Of a DNA stretch of 64,000 bases, positions 34,866 through 45,200 are shown in pieces. The notes below the pieces were generated by a model. That model was not told where the DNA came from, made no database searches, and worked only from the letters and a program-made list of their open reading frames with translations. The DNA is from Epiperipatus broadwayi (lineage: Eukaryota; Onychophora; Udeonychophora; Euonychophora; Peripatidae). Every line of letters begins with the position of its first letter. The stretch's first letter is position 1. The stretch covers positions 1,612,001 to 1,676,000 of the forward strand of contig JAQFVV010012490.1 of the NCBI GenBank assembly GCA_028023455.1, written 5' to 3'. Both the position numbers and the translations under genes were made by a program.

Positions 34866-35283
34866 GCCTTGGATCTGAGAGCACTGCACCTAGATCTTAG
34901 GATCTAATGCAACCCTCCAGCAGCCACCTTTTAACTCTACTTTACTACAAAACTATGAGAATGAAATTGAAAACACAAAAAATATTTTCAATCTAAGCTC
35001 AATAGCTTATATAGTCATATGGGTCTGAACTCAATTCAGCACCCATACATTTTGGTGTCTTTGGCTCTTAAACAACCATAGCCACCACTATCCTATTAGG
35101 CAGGATTGGTGTTAAACCACTAAACATCACATGATCACCATCTCATACTAGCACATAATTGTTGTAAACAAAGGCAAAACTCTTTTCTCCATACAGTAGT
35201 GCCACCCTGTGCTAACCAGAGTAATCAATAGATGCCAGAAGGCTTGTGCATAAAATCCCTATCTAGTGCCTACTCATCCAATA

Positions 35284-35325
35284 TCCCCAGACTAGTTTCT
35301 GGCTTGTGGCCATCATCAGTGAGGA
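35284..35325 (-). ncRNA. Hammerhead ribozyme, array copy 2 (complete)
   Basis: All elements of a minimal type I hammerhead are present on the minus strand: stem I UCCUCA / UGGGGA, CUGAUGA (35319-35313), stem II UGGC-CACAA-GCCA, GAAA (35299-35296), palindrome ACUAGU, and cleavage after the C of GUC (35292-35290). Stem III is too short to close as a stable hairpin alone. Cleavage would probably need a dimer or neighbouring unit, as known for the short hammerheads of PLEs and retrozymes. Confidence 0.82.
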
Positions 35326-35743
35326 GCTTTGGATCTGAGAGCACTGCACCTAGATCTTAGGATCTAATGCAACCCTCCAGCAGCCACCTTTTAACTCTAC
35401 TTTACTACAAAACTATGAGAATGAAATTGAAAACACAAAAAATATTTTCAATCTAAGCTCAATAGCTTATATAGTCATATGGGTCTGAACTCAATTCAGC
35501 ACCCATACATTTTGGTGTCTTTGGCTCTTAAACAACCATAGCCACCACTATCCTATTAGGCAGGATTGGTGTTAAACCACTAAACATCACATGATCACCA
35601 TCTCATACTAGCACATAATTGTTGTAAACAAAGGCAAAACCCTTTTCTCCATACAGTAGTGCCACCCTGTGCTAACCAGAGTAATCAATAGATGCCAGAA
35701 GGCTTGTGCATAAAATCCCTATCTAGTGCCTACTCATCCAATA

Positions 35744-35785
35744 TCCCCAGACTAGTTTCTGGCTTATGGCCATCATCAGTGAGGA
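35744..35785 (-). ncRNA. Hammerhead ribozyme, array copy 3 (complete)
   Basis: Same as copy 2 except that the stem II loop is CAUAA in place of CACAA, which does not affect pairing. The core CUGAUGA, GAAA and GUC are intact, with full stem I and stem II. Confidence 0.82.
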
Positions 35786-35907
35786 GCCTTGGATCTGAGA
35801 GCACTGCACCTAGATCTTAGGATCTAATGCAACTCTCCAGCAGCCACCTTTTAACTCTAATTTACTACAAAACTATGAGAATGAAATTGAAAACAAAAAA
35901 TATTTTC

Positions 35908-38344
35908 CTTTAATCCAATCTTTTTGTAGATTAATCTACTATCTCCTGAAGAGATAACTTATATAGTTTTTAATTATTGCAATTTCAAACTCATTATCAG
36001 CCAGGAATTTTACTGGTATCCAAGTTTACTTTCACTAATTAATTAATCTTTTTTTATTTTAGATTTTTACTAAGATTTATTTTTAGACATTTATTCTTTT
36101 AACTTATCTTTAATTTATAAAAAGGAGAGAAATGTCTTTTTATTCTAATTCTTTTCCCCACTTGCTCTTGATAAATTAAATCTTTTATTTTTTACAAAAC
36201 TATGTTTTAAACCTACTTCTGAAACAATTATTTCTTTAACACTTCTTTCTTTTCTTTTTCTGCATAAATTTGGTCATATATTTTTAAATTATGAAATATG
36301 TAATGCAGATATGTGAGCTTTATAACACATATCTCACTAGTGTTACAATATATATATATATTTACAATTAACATGTTGAAATATACTCTCATATTCAAAA
36401 TGTAAACACCATTTTTATTGAGCTCTGAGTTTGAAGCTTTATTATAAAATAATTAAGCCCCTTGCATTCTTAGAACAAATTTGTAAAATTTATTTATATA
36501 TCTGATTAATTAATTTGCACCTATACAATTTATATTTATATACACATTCATAAGTATACTATAGTGATTTATGAGATTGACAATGAATACAAACAATTCA
36601 TCTCTAGTAATGAAAGAATAATGTGATCAATAAAATTTTGAAAGTTTTTCAGGTTGAAATCAGTTTTTTCTTAAAAAGTATTTAATCCTTAGTCTATTGA
36701 GCTAGACTGTTGGAGTGGGCTTTGTGATACAATGAGATATTTAAGAGCTTTTATATTTTAAGTACACAGACTTTATATCTATTCTATTAACTACCATATC
36801 AAAAATTATAACTATTACATATGTAGCACTGAAAATATATATTTTTGAAGTAATAATCTTCAAATGCACATATCAGAATAATCATTTAGAAGTCAAATTT
36901 CCTAGAATCACTTCAATAAACTTAAAAAAAACATCTCTTGTCAAAATTAATCTATTAGTTAAACAAAAATTGAATTCAGTTTTATCTGATTTCCAAGTTT
37001 ATATATTGTAACAGATCAACCATTGATATTTTATAGGAGAAAATGCTATATTAGCAGTGATATTAGTAAAACCTCAATTTATCAGTCACCATTTGTAGAT
37101 GATGATTCAAAGGATTATTATTATGGTATTAGTACCTGAAGTATATTACTGTTACATATTTAATAGCTATTGTTTAATTACAAGGTTGATAAAGATGAAG
37201 ACTTTGCTAATATTGCTGCTATTGTAATATTTGATCCTTATGAAATATCAATGATTTTTCTATTACCTATTTTGTCTGACTAATAATTGATCATTTAATT
37301 TTGAATGATCGTAATTCATCCAGAGAATACAGACAGATAAATGTGCCTAAATTTATCAATTGGATTAAGTTTTTGAATATATAACTAGAAAACCTTTTGC
37401 AAGAGTGTGCTTTCAAGGTTTTCTATCTGCATGGACATAAATGAGTGCATATATAATGAACAATCTCAACAAGTTGATGTTACATTAAAAATTCCATAGA
37501 GAATTAATGAAGAGATAATCTATAGAACCAAATTTATATTAATTGCATTTATCAACATTTTTGTATCTTAATTTCAAATGGAAAGAAAATAATAAAGAAG
37601 AAAAACCTATAAGAATGCTTATATAATGGTATTAGGATCCTGACGTTATAAAAAGTTTCAATCTTTGAATTTTACTTCAAATAAATCAATGTTTATATTT
37701 TCTACTTTATCTTTTGCTCAAAACATTATCAATATCATTACTATGCATACTGTGTGTCATATTTAAATGTCTTAATTGATTCAAAAATAAGAATTAAAAA
37801 ATGAAACATTGTTCTATTAGATAAATCAAAAATCCTGCAGGTACAATATATTTTTCATACTTTAAGATTATCTTGAATATTTAAATATTTAAGTAACAAC
37901 TTATATTTTTCCAAATTATTTTAATTTTATTATGGCTAAAATGCACATTAATTTATTCAGAGATAATATTGATTTGTGAAATAATAATAGTAATAATAAA
38001 TTAACTCAAGTATATATAAATAATGATCCTTGCCAATGTTTAAAATAAATAAAATATCAATTTGTTGCCAAGACAACATTAAGATAATAAATAGAAATCT
38101 ACTTATGAGCACCAAAATTCTTAAACAGACTACGAGTTATAGGAATTCACTAAAACAGATTAAGATTAAAATTGCCTGTTATATATTACATGGTAAGTAT
38201 CATATGTGTATATTTTACATTTTTTTTTTTTTTGTAATATTTTACGGAATTTGAAATTTAGTGATTGTTTTGTCTGTATTTAAAGTTACATTTGTGAATT
38301 GCATAATGGCGTGTCATATTTTTCATTTATGTCAAGTCAATATT
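35908..38344. other. A+T-rich non-coding DNA
   Basis: No gene or further hammerhead is seen. A short palindrome TAGATTAATCTA lies near 35928. Confidence 0.55.
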
Positions 38345-38634
38345 TTTACTATTGTTAAAAATGTACTTTTTAAGATTGATTTTTGGTTGAAATTTATATT
38401 TTTAGTAATGTTAGAAATTAATATTATGTTTCATTTTATATTTTTTGTGTGAAACTCGTATTTTTAGTATTGCTAAAAATGTAATTTTTAAGACTGATTT
38501 TTGGATGAAATTCATATTTTTAGTATTGTTACAAATTAATATTCCATGTATTGTTAAAAATGTATTTTTTAAGATTCATTTTTGGATGAAATTCATATTT
38601 TTAGTATTGTTAGAAATTAGTATTATGTATTAGT
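38345..38634. repeat. Tandem repeat, ~80-118-bp unit, three copies
   Basis: ATTGYTAAAAATGTA ... TTTTGGATGAAATTCATATTTTTAGTATTG recurs at 38351, 38469 and 38550. The first interval holds an extra ~37 bp. It explains the short ORFs with repeated FWMKFIFLVLL-like translations here, which are not genes. Confidence 0.82.
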
Positions 38635-38934
38635 ATGCCTTTTCACATACGTATTCAGACCATCGATAACTGTAAATCTTGAAGAAAAAATATCATGTAC
38701 ACATGTACATGTTAATTGATCAGATCACAAAATTAGAAAGTTATCAGTGGATTGATATGAATGTGAAAAGGTATATCAGTTCTGATACATGGTGCAGGAC
38801 TATTTAAGATCTTAGATTCTGATTGATATTTAGTGTAATTCACTTATTACCTAATTGGAATATTGCCTTGATCAATATTTTATTAGTTTTTTTAAAGCTT
38901 TATTTGTGGATATGACTTTCACGTGAAAACTATC

Positions 38935-40132
38935 ATGCCCCCCTCCCCCAAACAAGACCTAACCTGAAAATAAACCCTATCATGATTTTTCAGGATACTT
39001 ATAATATAAGCCTTATCTGAAATATAAGTGCTATTAAGATTGTCAACCCAGACAGACAGATTTCATTCATTCATTGAAACACATCGTATGGAATTATATG
39101 AGGTGGGGGAGACCAAACAGTAACCTAAATTTTGTAATAAAAATATTGTATATTTATTTTTAGGTATTGCAAATTGATTTGCTTTCAAAGTATAGTCTAT
39201 TTAATCCAATGCACTGCCCTAAATGTGCTTTTTACTTTTTAAAGTAGCCCAAAAACACTTCCAAAGTAATGCCTTTTAATGCCCCCATCATTTTTTCTGC
39301 ACCACTTCTAAGTCCGCAAAAAAAGACATTTTTTCATTAGGGAGATTAAAAAGAAGTTGCACAGAGTAAGGTAGGTGAATGTGATAGATATAAAAGCTAG
39401 ACCATGCTGAATTTAGTTAAAAATTGTTTCACATTTAAGCTTTATGTCTAGCATGCTATCATGATGAAACATGCACTCCTCACTTTGCCACAACATGGGA
39501 CATTTATGTTTTATGACATCACCCAAAAGTTTCAGAACATGTAGATTTTAAATGCCTGACCATTAAGAATAAATTATTAGTGAACAACACCATTTGCACC
39601 CAAAAAAAAATCAGTATTGTCTTGACATATGACTTTATTTGCAATGCTTTTTGGGATGAGATGAATTTAACACTTCCATTAAACTAATCATAAACTTGTG
39701 TTTTTTTAGAGCAACTTGCTTGTAAATTGTTTCAAGTAGTACAACTCTTTTCCCTAAAAAGAAATAGAATTTCATGTTATTCCAACTTTTCAGCCATTAC
39801 AAAAAATGACAAATATGTGAAATGCACTTTACAGAAAATGTGGTACACATAACCATGATTTCACACAATCACATTGTTTGGCATATTGATGCAGAAGAGT
39901 TCCTGCAAGAGATATTTAGAAGCAGAAACATATACTGTAACAAATGTAGCTACCAGAGAATGATTCCAAGTACTTTTGGGCCAACGTAAAGTAATGGATG
40001 TATAAATAAATATAAATGTAGATTTTTGTACATGAAAAAATAAGACATCCCCTGAAAATAAGCTCTAAGTTGTTTTTTGGAGAAAAAATAAATATAAGGC
40101 CTCACCTTATACTTGGGAAAATATGGTAGATA
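38935..40132. mobile_element. Possible DNA-transposon relic
   Basis: The right end, read inward, begins TACCATATTTTCCCAAGTAT, an end type common among animal DNA transposons. Both edges carry related AAGAC...CCTGAAAATAAR motifs (about 38957 and 40032). The interior (39.2-39.95 kb) is GC-richer, with scattered protein-like but stop-ridden frames. No transposase motif is identifiable, and the left end is not sharply defined. Confidence 0.28.
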
Positions 40133-40164
40133 TCTAATGGCACTTTATGATTGTTAAAAAATAA

Positions 40165-41060
40165 TTATTTATTAAGTACCTTTAAACAGTTTATCTTGGC
40201 CTACTCAATGGAGTTTATTTAAAATCTTCTGGGTATTTTTAATTTCAGTTTGTGCCAATCATTATTTACTTTCACTCATGACATATTTAAAATCTAGTAA
40301 TAAATGGAATCCATTTATAATCTAATTTCAATGCTCCCTTAAAACATATAGCTGATATTTTTTTAAGCATTGATTGTGAATGTGATTTACATATGATAAT
40401 CAGATAACTATTGCACTTATGGTTTAGTATATTTAAAGTATGGATAGTTTATTTGAAAGGCTGTAAAAAAAGACAATTTACTTATCTATCTTCAAATAGT
40501 TTACCTTTGCCTGCTGAATGGAGTGTATTTAAAATTTCTAGGCAATTCTAATCTCAATGTTTGATATTGGTTTCACTCACTATATATCTATGAACTTAAA
40601 CTCTGATAATAAGTAAAATCCATTTATTATCTAATCTGAGTGTTGCATTAGCAGATTGCTGATATTCTACACATTATATTTATATATTTACAAATATCAT
40701 ATTTTAAATTATTTATAATTTAAGATGTCATTTATAATTAGAAGGTTATTTATCTTCTATATTATCACTTTAAATTTGAAATAATTAGTTACGTGCACTT
40801 ACGGTACATTGTAATTAAAAGTACTGAGTAGTAATTTATATAAAAAGTTTAAAAATGATTATTTATTAATCTATTTTCAAATAGTTTATGTTGACCTGTT
40901 TAATAAAGTTTATTTAAAATGACTAGGCAGTTTTAATGTCAATCTGTTCAATTAATCACCATCATTCAAAGTCTAAGATTTTAAACCCCCCCCCGATAAG
41001 AAATGGATTTCCATTTGACTTATTCTGACAACAGACTGGTGATATTCTGTTGGTTTATTT
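40165..41060. repeat. Ancient tandem repeat, ~310-385-bp unit, three copies
   Basis: A block with TTATTTAAAAT...CTAGGCA and, ~110 bp on, AATCCATTTATTATCTAAT recurs near 40190, 40501 and 40886. Copies are strongly diverged, with indels. Each ends in a CTGATATTCT-like motif. No coding capacity. A poly(C) run (about 40987-40995) sits in the third copy. Confidence 0.65.
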
Positions 41061-41524
41061 TAACCATTGGCTGGTATAACGTAATTTACATATGATAACC
41101 AATTAGTTATGTATAATTACGAATTAGATATAGATATTATAGTAACAATGCAAAGACTAGTATGCTAATATAATTGAATTTTCAAATGCTTAGCTTAATT
41201 TTCAAAACTATTGAATTCATAAATATGCAGATGGAGAAAGGCTCTAATAATAATGGTTATTAATGGTTATTAATTTTATTATTTCTTTTATTTAATGTAC
41301 CAACTTGATTTATTAATTATGTAAATGGTTTAATTATATTTATATAACAAACGCTAAAGTATTCATTTATCACAATAATCTCATATATTACCAATGAGTT
41401 ATGATTGGGCACATAGATGAAAGTTTGTTTATATAAAGGGAAGATAGTATCCTAAAGAAATATTTCTTATTATCAGATATATATATATATTATTAATAAT
41501 TCCAGCAGCTTACTGATGAATGGC

Positions 41525-41925
41525 ATCACCAATAATGTCAGTCAACATTTAACTAATTATCTGTAGTACATACACAAATACATATTTTCATTTTTATTAT
41601 AATATATATATTGTCAAGCAAAATAATATATAATAAAACATTGGAATTATATGTTCAATTTTCAATATATTATTATATAAATAAATATCAGCTACAATTA
41701 GCTTATTATAAGACTGCAATTATCACCAACAGTGTCAGTCAACATTTAACTAATTATATGTAGTATATACACATATACAAGTTTTCATTTTCATTACAAT
41801 ATATATATATATACATATTATCAAGCAAAGTAATGTATAATAAAACACTGGAATTATATCTTCAATTTTCAAAATACTATTATATAAATAAATATCAGCT
41901 ACAGTTAGCTTGTGATAAGACCAAT
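41525..41925. repeat. 197-bp tandem duplication
   Basis: GTCAGTCAACATTTAACTAA starts at 41537 and again at 41734. The copies remain similar over their whole length (CAAGCAAARTAATRTATAAT, AATAAATATCAGCTACARTT), so it is younger than the repeat at 40-41 kb. Confidence 0.85.
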
Positions 41926-42390
41926 TCTCAATAAAAATTTTCAAGATGGCAGTTATTCCATAAGCTAGTTATAGCTACTATTTATTTGTTTATACACAGA
42001 TTTATTGAAAATTGTAAAATTAATTTTGTTTTCTTTCATATATATATAATTATGTGATTTTTAAAATGTCTTGATTTCCTGAAAGCTTATGCATAAAATT
42101 TAAATAAAATGAAAAATAAAATGTTATTTTAAATACTGGCTACAAATATGAAATATTCTATTTTAAATGTTTAATGTGATGCATTTCTAACATAATGAAC
42201 ATATAAAGCAATACAGCTTCATTTAAATAAAATATAACAACAAGTGATTTGTAATATATTAATAATACCTGATTTAATTTTAAAACTTGTTCCATTAAAT
42301 TAATAAAGATCGCCATCATTAAACATATTTTTGTTACAAGTTATAGATTACCTTTAAAATTATTCCATTTTTTACCATTTTGTAAAAAAG

Positions 42391-42420
42391 TTAAACTCAC
42401 CTGAAAAAAACAAAAATACA
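42391..42420 (-). promoter_or_regulatory. Recursive-splice-site (ratchet point) signature
   Basis: On the minus strand an almost unbroken pyrimidine tract ending TTTTGTTTTTTTCAG is followed at once by GTGAGT, with the junction between 42401 and 42400. Acceptor and strong donor abut with no exon between them, the definition of a zero-length recursive splice site in long introns. It is the only such match noticed in the window. It would imply that this DNA is intronic to a minus-strand gene. Chance is possible in T-rich DNA. Confidence 0.4.
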
Positions 42421-42834
42421 AGAACACATTACCATTATGACAATATTTATAATATTAAGTAAAGTATAAGTATATGTATAATCATTTTATGTATGTGCTA
42501 AATTAAATATTATACAATTATATAAAAATAGACAAATTACTTTTGTCATAATGTAACTCAAACTATTACAATCAAAAATATATTCCATTCAATCTTCTGC
42601 TAAGTTATACATTAAACAAATGGCATATTACAGTTGATTTTTCATACCACAAGCATATCTAATGCACATGTTCATAATATAATTTAATATTAGTTTAAAA
42701 ATTATATATACATATATGTTATTATTAAAAATCATACAGTAAACATTCGAGATATTTCTCATAACTCCAGGCTCAGAGAATCTAAACAATATACATTGCT
42801 GTAAGTTTTATTTATTAGTTTAATCTAAAACAGG

Positions 42835-43120
42835 CAAAACTCTACATAAAGTAGTGCAACTCATTGCAAAACAGAGTAATCAATGGATGCTGGAAGGCTT
42901 GTGCATAAAATCCCTATCTCAGATCCAAAGCTCCTCACTGACAAAAGCCACAAGCTAGAAACTAGTCTGGAGATAGATAGGGATTTTATGCACAAGCCTT
43001 CTGGCATCCATTGATTATTCTGGCTTGCGCTGAGTGTCACTACTGTATAGAGAGCTTTGCCTGTTTTAATAACATTTATGAAGAAACACAAGAAATGGCG
43101 ATCATGTGATGTTTAGTAGT
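42835..43120. mobile_element. Hammerhead element, inverted-dimer form (second locus)
   Basis: The left arm (about 42835-42920, GGCAAAACTCTACATAAAGT to AAATCCCTATCT) and right arm (about 42976-43075) are reverse complements of the part of the 460-bp unit that follows the hammerhead. The right copy, plus-oriented, starts just before the hammerhead. Beyond the right arm, ATGGCGATCATGTGATGTTTAG matches the adjoining part of the unit. The element is thus a short hairpin form of the 34.7-kb family. Confidence 0.65.
42932..42973 (+). ncRNA. Hammerhead ribozyme motif, core mutated
   Basis: UCCUCA, then CUGACAA where CUGAUGA is expected (two core changes, 42938-42944), stem II about three pairs with a CACAA loop, GAAA (42958-42961), ACUAGU, C of GUC (42967), and UGGAGA. 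Stem I has one mismatch. Probably inactive. Confidence 0.6.
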
Positions 43121-43834
43121 TTAATCTAATAAATAATTTTAAAAAAAAAATGCTTTGAGTTTAGCTTCATCTGACAATTATTTATATAGATTGATCACAT
43201 TAATAAATTATAGGACTGGGTTTTTTTGCTTTTGATGAAAGTTATCAAAAAAGAATATTTGTGAGATATGTCATAATAGAATAATCATTGATGATATTCT
43301 GTTGATGTTCAAGATTTTATACATTGAATCTTATCAATTTATTAAGAAGTTACTTTATGTGATGATTTTCAAAACTTTTCTTCTCTTGGATATCAAATCT
43401 TAGTTTTGAAATTCATCCTTTTCAGAGATCCTGCTACCAGTTTGGCTACTACTTGTAAAGTTTCAATGGTTATAGATGATAATTCAATATCAAATATTGA
43501 AATCTTTAACCAAGAATTGATATTTACCATAACACTACTCAAATCAACAATTTATACTTAGAGTATTTTTCATTTGAATGACATTTATACTAATTTTGAA
43601 AATAAATTCTTCATTTACATATCTATGAAGCACAGACTATGCTCTATTTTTTTAAAACTAATCCAGACAACAAAAATTCTGAATATGGAGTTGCCATATA
43701 TACTATATTTAGATTCAAGGCACATAGTGAATAGTGTAAACTAGTATGTAGTAACTTGGGTTATGTATATAATGTAAATGTATTATTTTTCTACACATAC
43801 ACATCTACATATATAAAATACAGATAGTTTTTAA

Positions 43835-45200
43835 TACCATATTAATTCTAATAAAGATGCTTTTTTTTTCAAATTTTGGACCCATGAAAGGAGTGCATCT
43901 TAAATTCGAATCTAATATTTTTAAACCTTATTTCTGCACATCTTTGCTTTACACTATACATGCACATAGTATTATGATGCTGATCATCAATTTAATGTCA
44001 ATATTTTTTATGATTAATTTCATAAATGGCTTTAACATTCTCTCAAACCATTATATTTAACATTGTTTTGCCAATATTACCTTTATTTTATTGAGAAAAC
44101 CATAGTGAATAACATTTAGAATTTTTTTCAACTAACAAATCAATACAACAATATGCACCTGCCTTTGTTCTGATTGGTTGTTTATTGTTCTCTACACAAG
44201 AGAGCACCTGTTGACCATTTTGAAGTTTCAATATCTTCATTTTGATTTTCAAAGTGAAAATGTATATTTTAAAATCTTTTAACATTATTTTTCTGATTTT
44301 ACCATTATTTTCTTGAAAAAACTGTACAGAATAACCTTTAGAATTTTTTTACAACTAATAAATCAATACAGCAATGAGATAGAAACCTGGATGAGAGCAT
44401 CTGTCAGCAATTTTGACAGTTCCTATATCTTCATTTTGATTTTCAAGTGAAAATTATGTTTTGGAATCTTTTTTTTATACATTTATAATTTTTTTCACAT
44501 AATATTTATGAAAACATTAATTATTTCAGAAGAAAAATTCAGATTTTAATAGAAAAATTTATTTTTGCAAGAAAGCAAGTTGAGAAAAAAATCAATTATG
44601 TATTGCTGTAATTTGTAATTGGATATCAAAAATATGTTTTATTTTGATTACTATAGATTATTTTTGCCATTTACATAGAGAAATTTTTTTTAAAAAACCT
44701 TTCAGTCACTTTAGTAATCTAACAAATTATTAATTTGCATTTTAGAAAAGATTTTTAATTAAAAGATCTGTATTTAATTTTTTTTTCTTTGAAAAATAAA
44801 AACAAAAAACGTTACAGTATTTATACTTAAAAAAAAGACTTGTAAAGCAAACAATATATGTATAATTTTGTGTGAGCTTTGCAGTCTTGGAAAAATATGC
44901 CTGAAAAAATTATAAAAAAAATCTTTCTTAAAATATTGCATTGCTAATGATTAAAATGATCTGGTAGAATAGTTAAGATGAAAGAATTCAAGTTCTGAAA
45001 GTGAAGATATAGAAAATGAAAGTTTGTCTGAAGAACATTTGCAATAAATTATGTGAGCTTATTGCATTTATATTACCTCCTATTTAAGTAAATAGAAATG
45101 TTTCTTATTTTTCAATAAAAAAAAATTTCCTATTTTTCCAAGCTTGAAATCGTACTGTATCTTAAATTCGGGGGTATCTTATATTCAACGTAATTTGGTA
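43835..45200. mobile_element. Possible DNA-transposon relic with degenerate inverted ends
   Basis: The left end reads TACCATATTAATTCTAATA; the right end, inverted, reads TACCAAATTACGTTGAATAT. About 19 of 26 terminal bases agree. Both ends also carry an ATCTTAAATTCG motif. No transposase frame or clear target duplication is visible. Confidence 0.27.
44068..44475. repeat. ~223-bp imperfect tandem duplication
   Basis: TAACMTTTAGAATTTTTTT occurs at 44109 and 44332, and TATCTTCATTTTGATTTTCA near the end of each copy. Moderately diverged, with indels. Confidence 0.7.

Larger units (their letters stand above)
34704..35907 (-). repeat. Retrozyme-like tandem array: 460-bp hammerhead unit, 2.6 copies
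   Basis: Units start at 34704, 35164 and 35624 (GTAAACAAAGGCAAAACYC), a constant period of 460 bp. The third is cut after ~284 bp. Copies differ at only a handful of positions, for example 34832, and 34868 against 35328, so the array is recent. Each unit carries one minus-strand hammerhead. None has an ORF. A minus-strand transcript of the array would be cut at each hammerhead into 460-nt monomers, the hallmark of retrozymes. Diverged single copies with an inverted end lie at 4.0 and 42.8 kb. Self-cleavage and circular RNA formation are inferred. Confidence 0.8.

Noticed and set aside
34704-35907. CRISPR array or ordinary satellite
   Set aside because: Units are 460 bp with no spacer variation, and the DNA is eukaryotic; each copy holds a structured ribozyme, which a plain satellite need not have.
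38261-38633. Two ORFs with repeated FWMKFIFLVLL-like segments
   Set aside because: Product of the tandem DNA repeat, with no conservation beyond the DNA unit.
38935-40132. Mariner-type transposase
   Set aside because: Some frames near 39.9 kb look coding, but no D,D34D/E spacing or helix-turn-helix could be followed through the stops.
42861-43091. 76-codon minus-strand ORF
   Set aside because: It lies in the inverted arms of the hammerhead element; related copies at 34.7 kb do not keep a frame.
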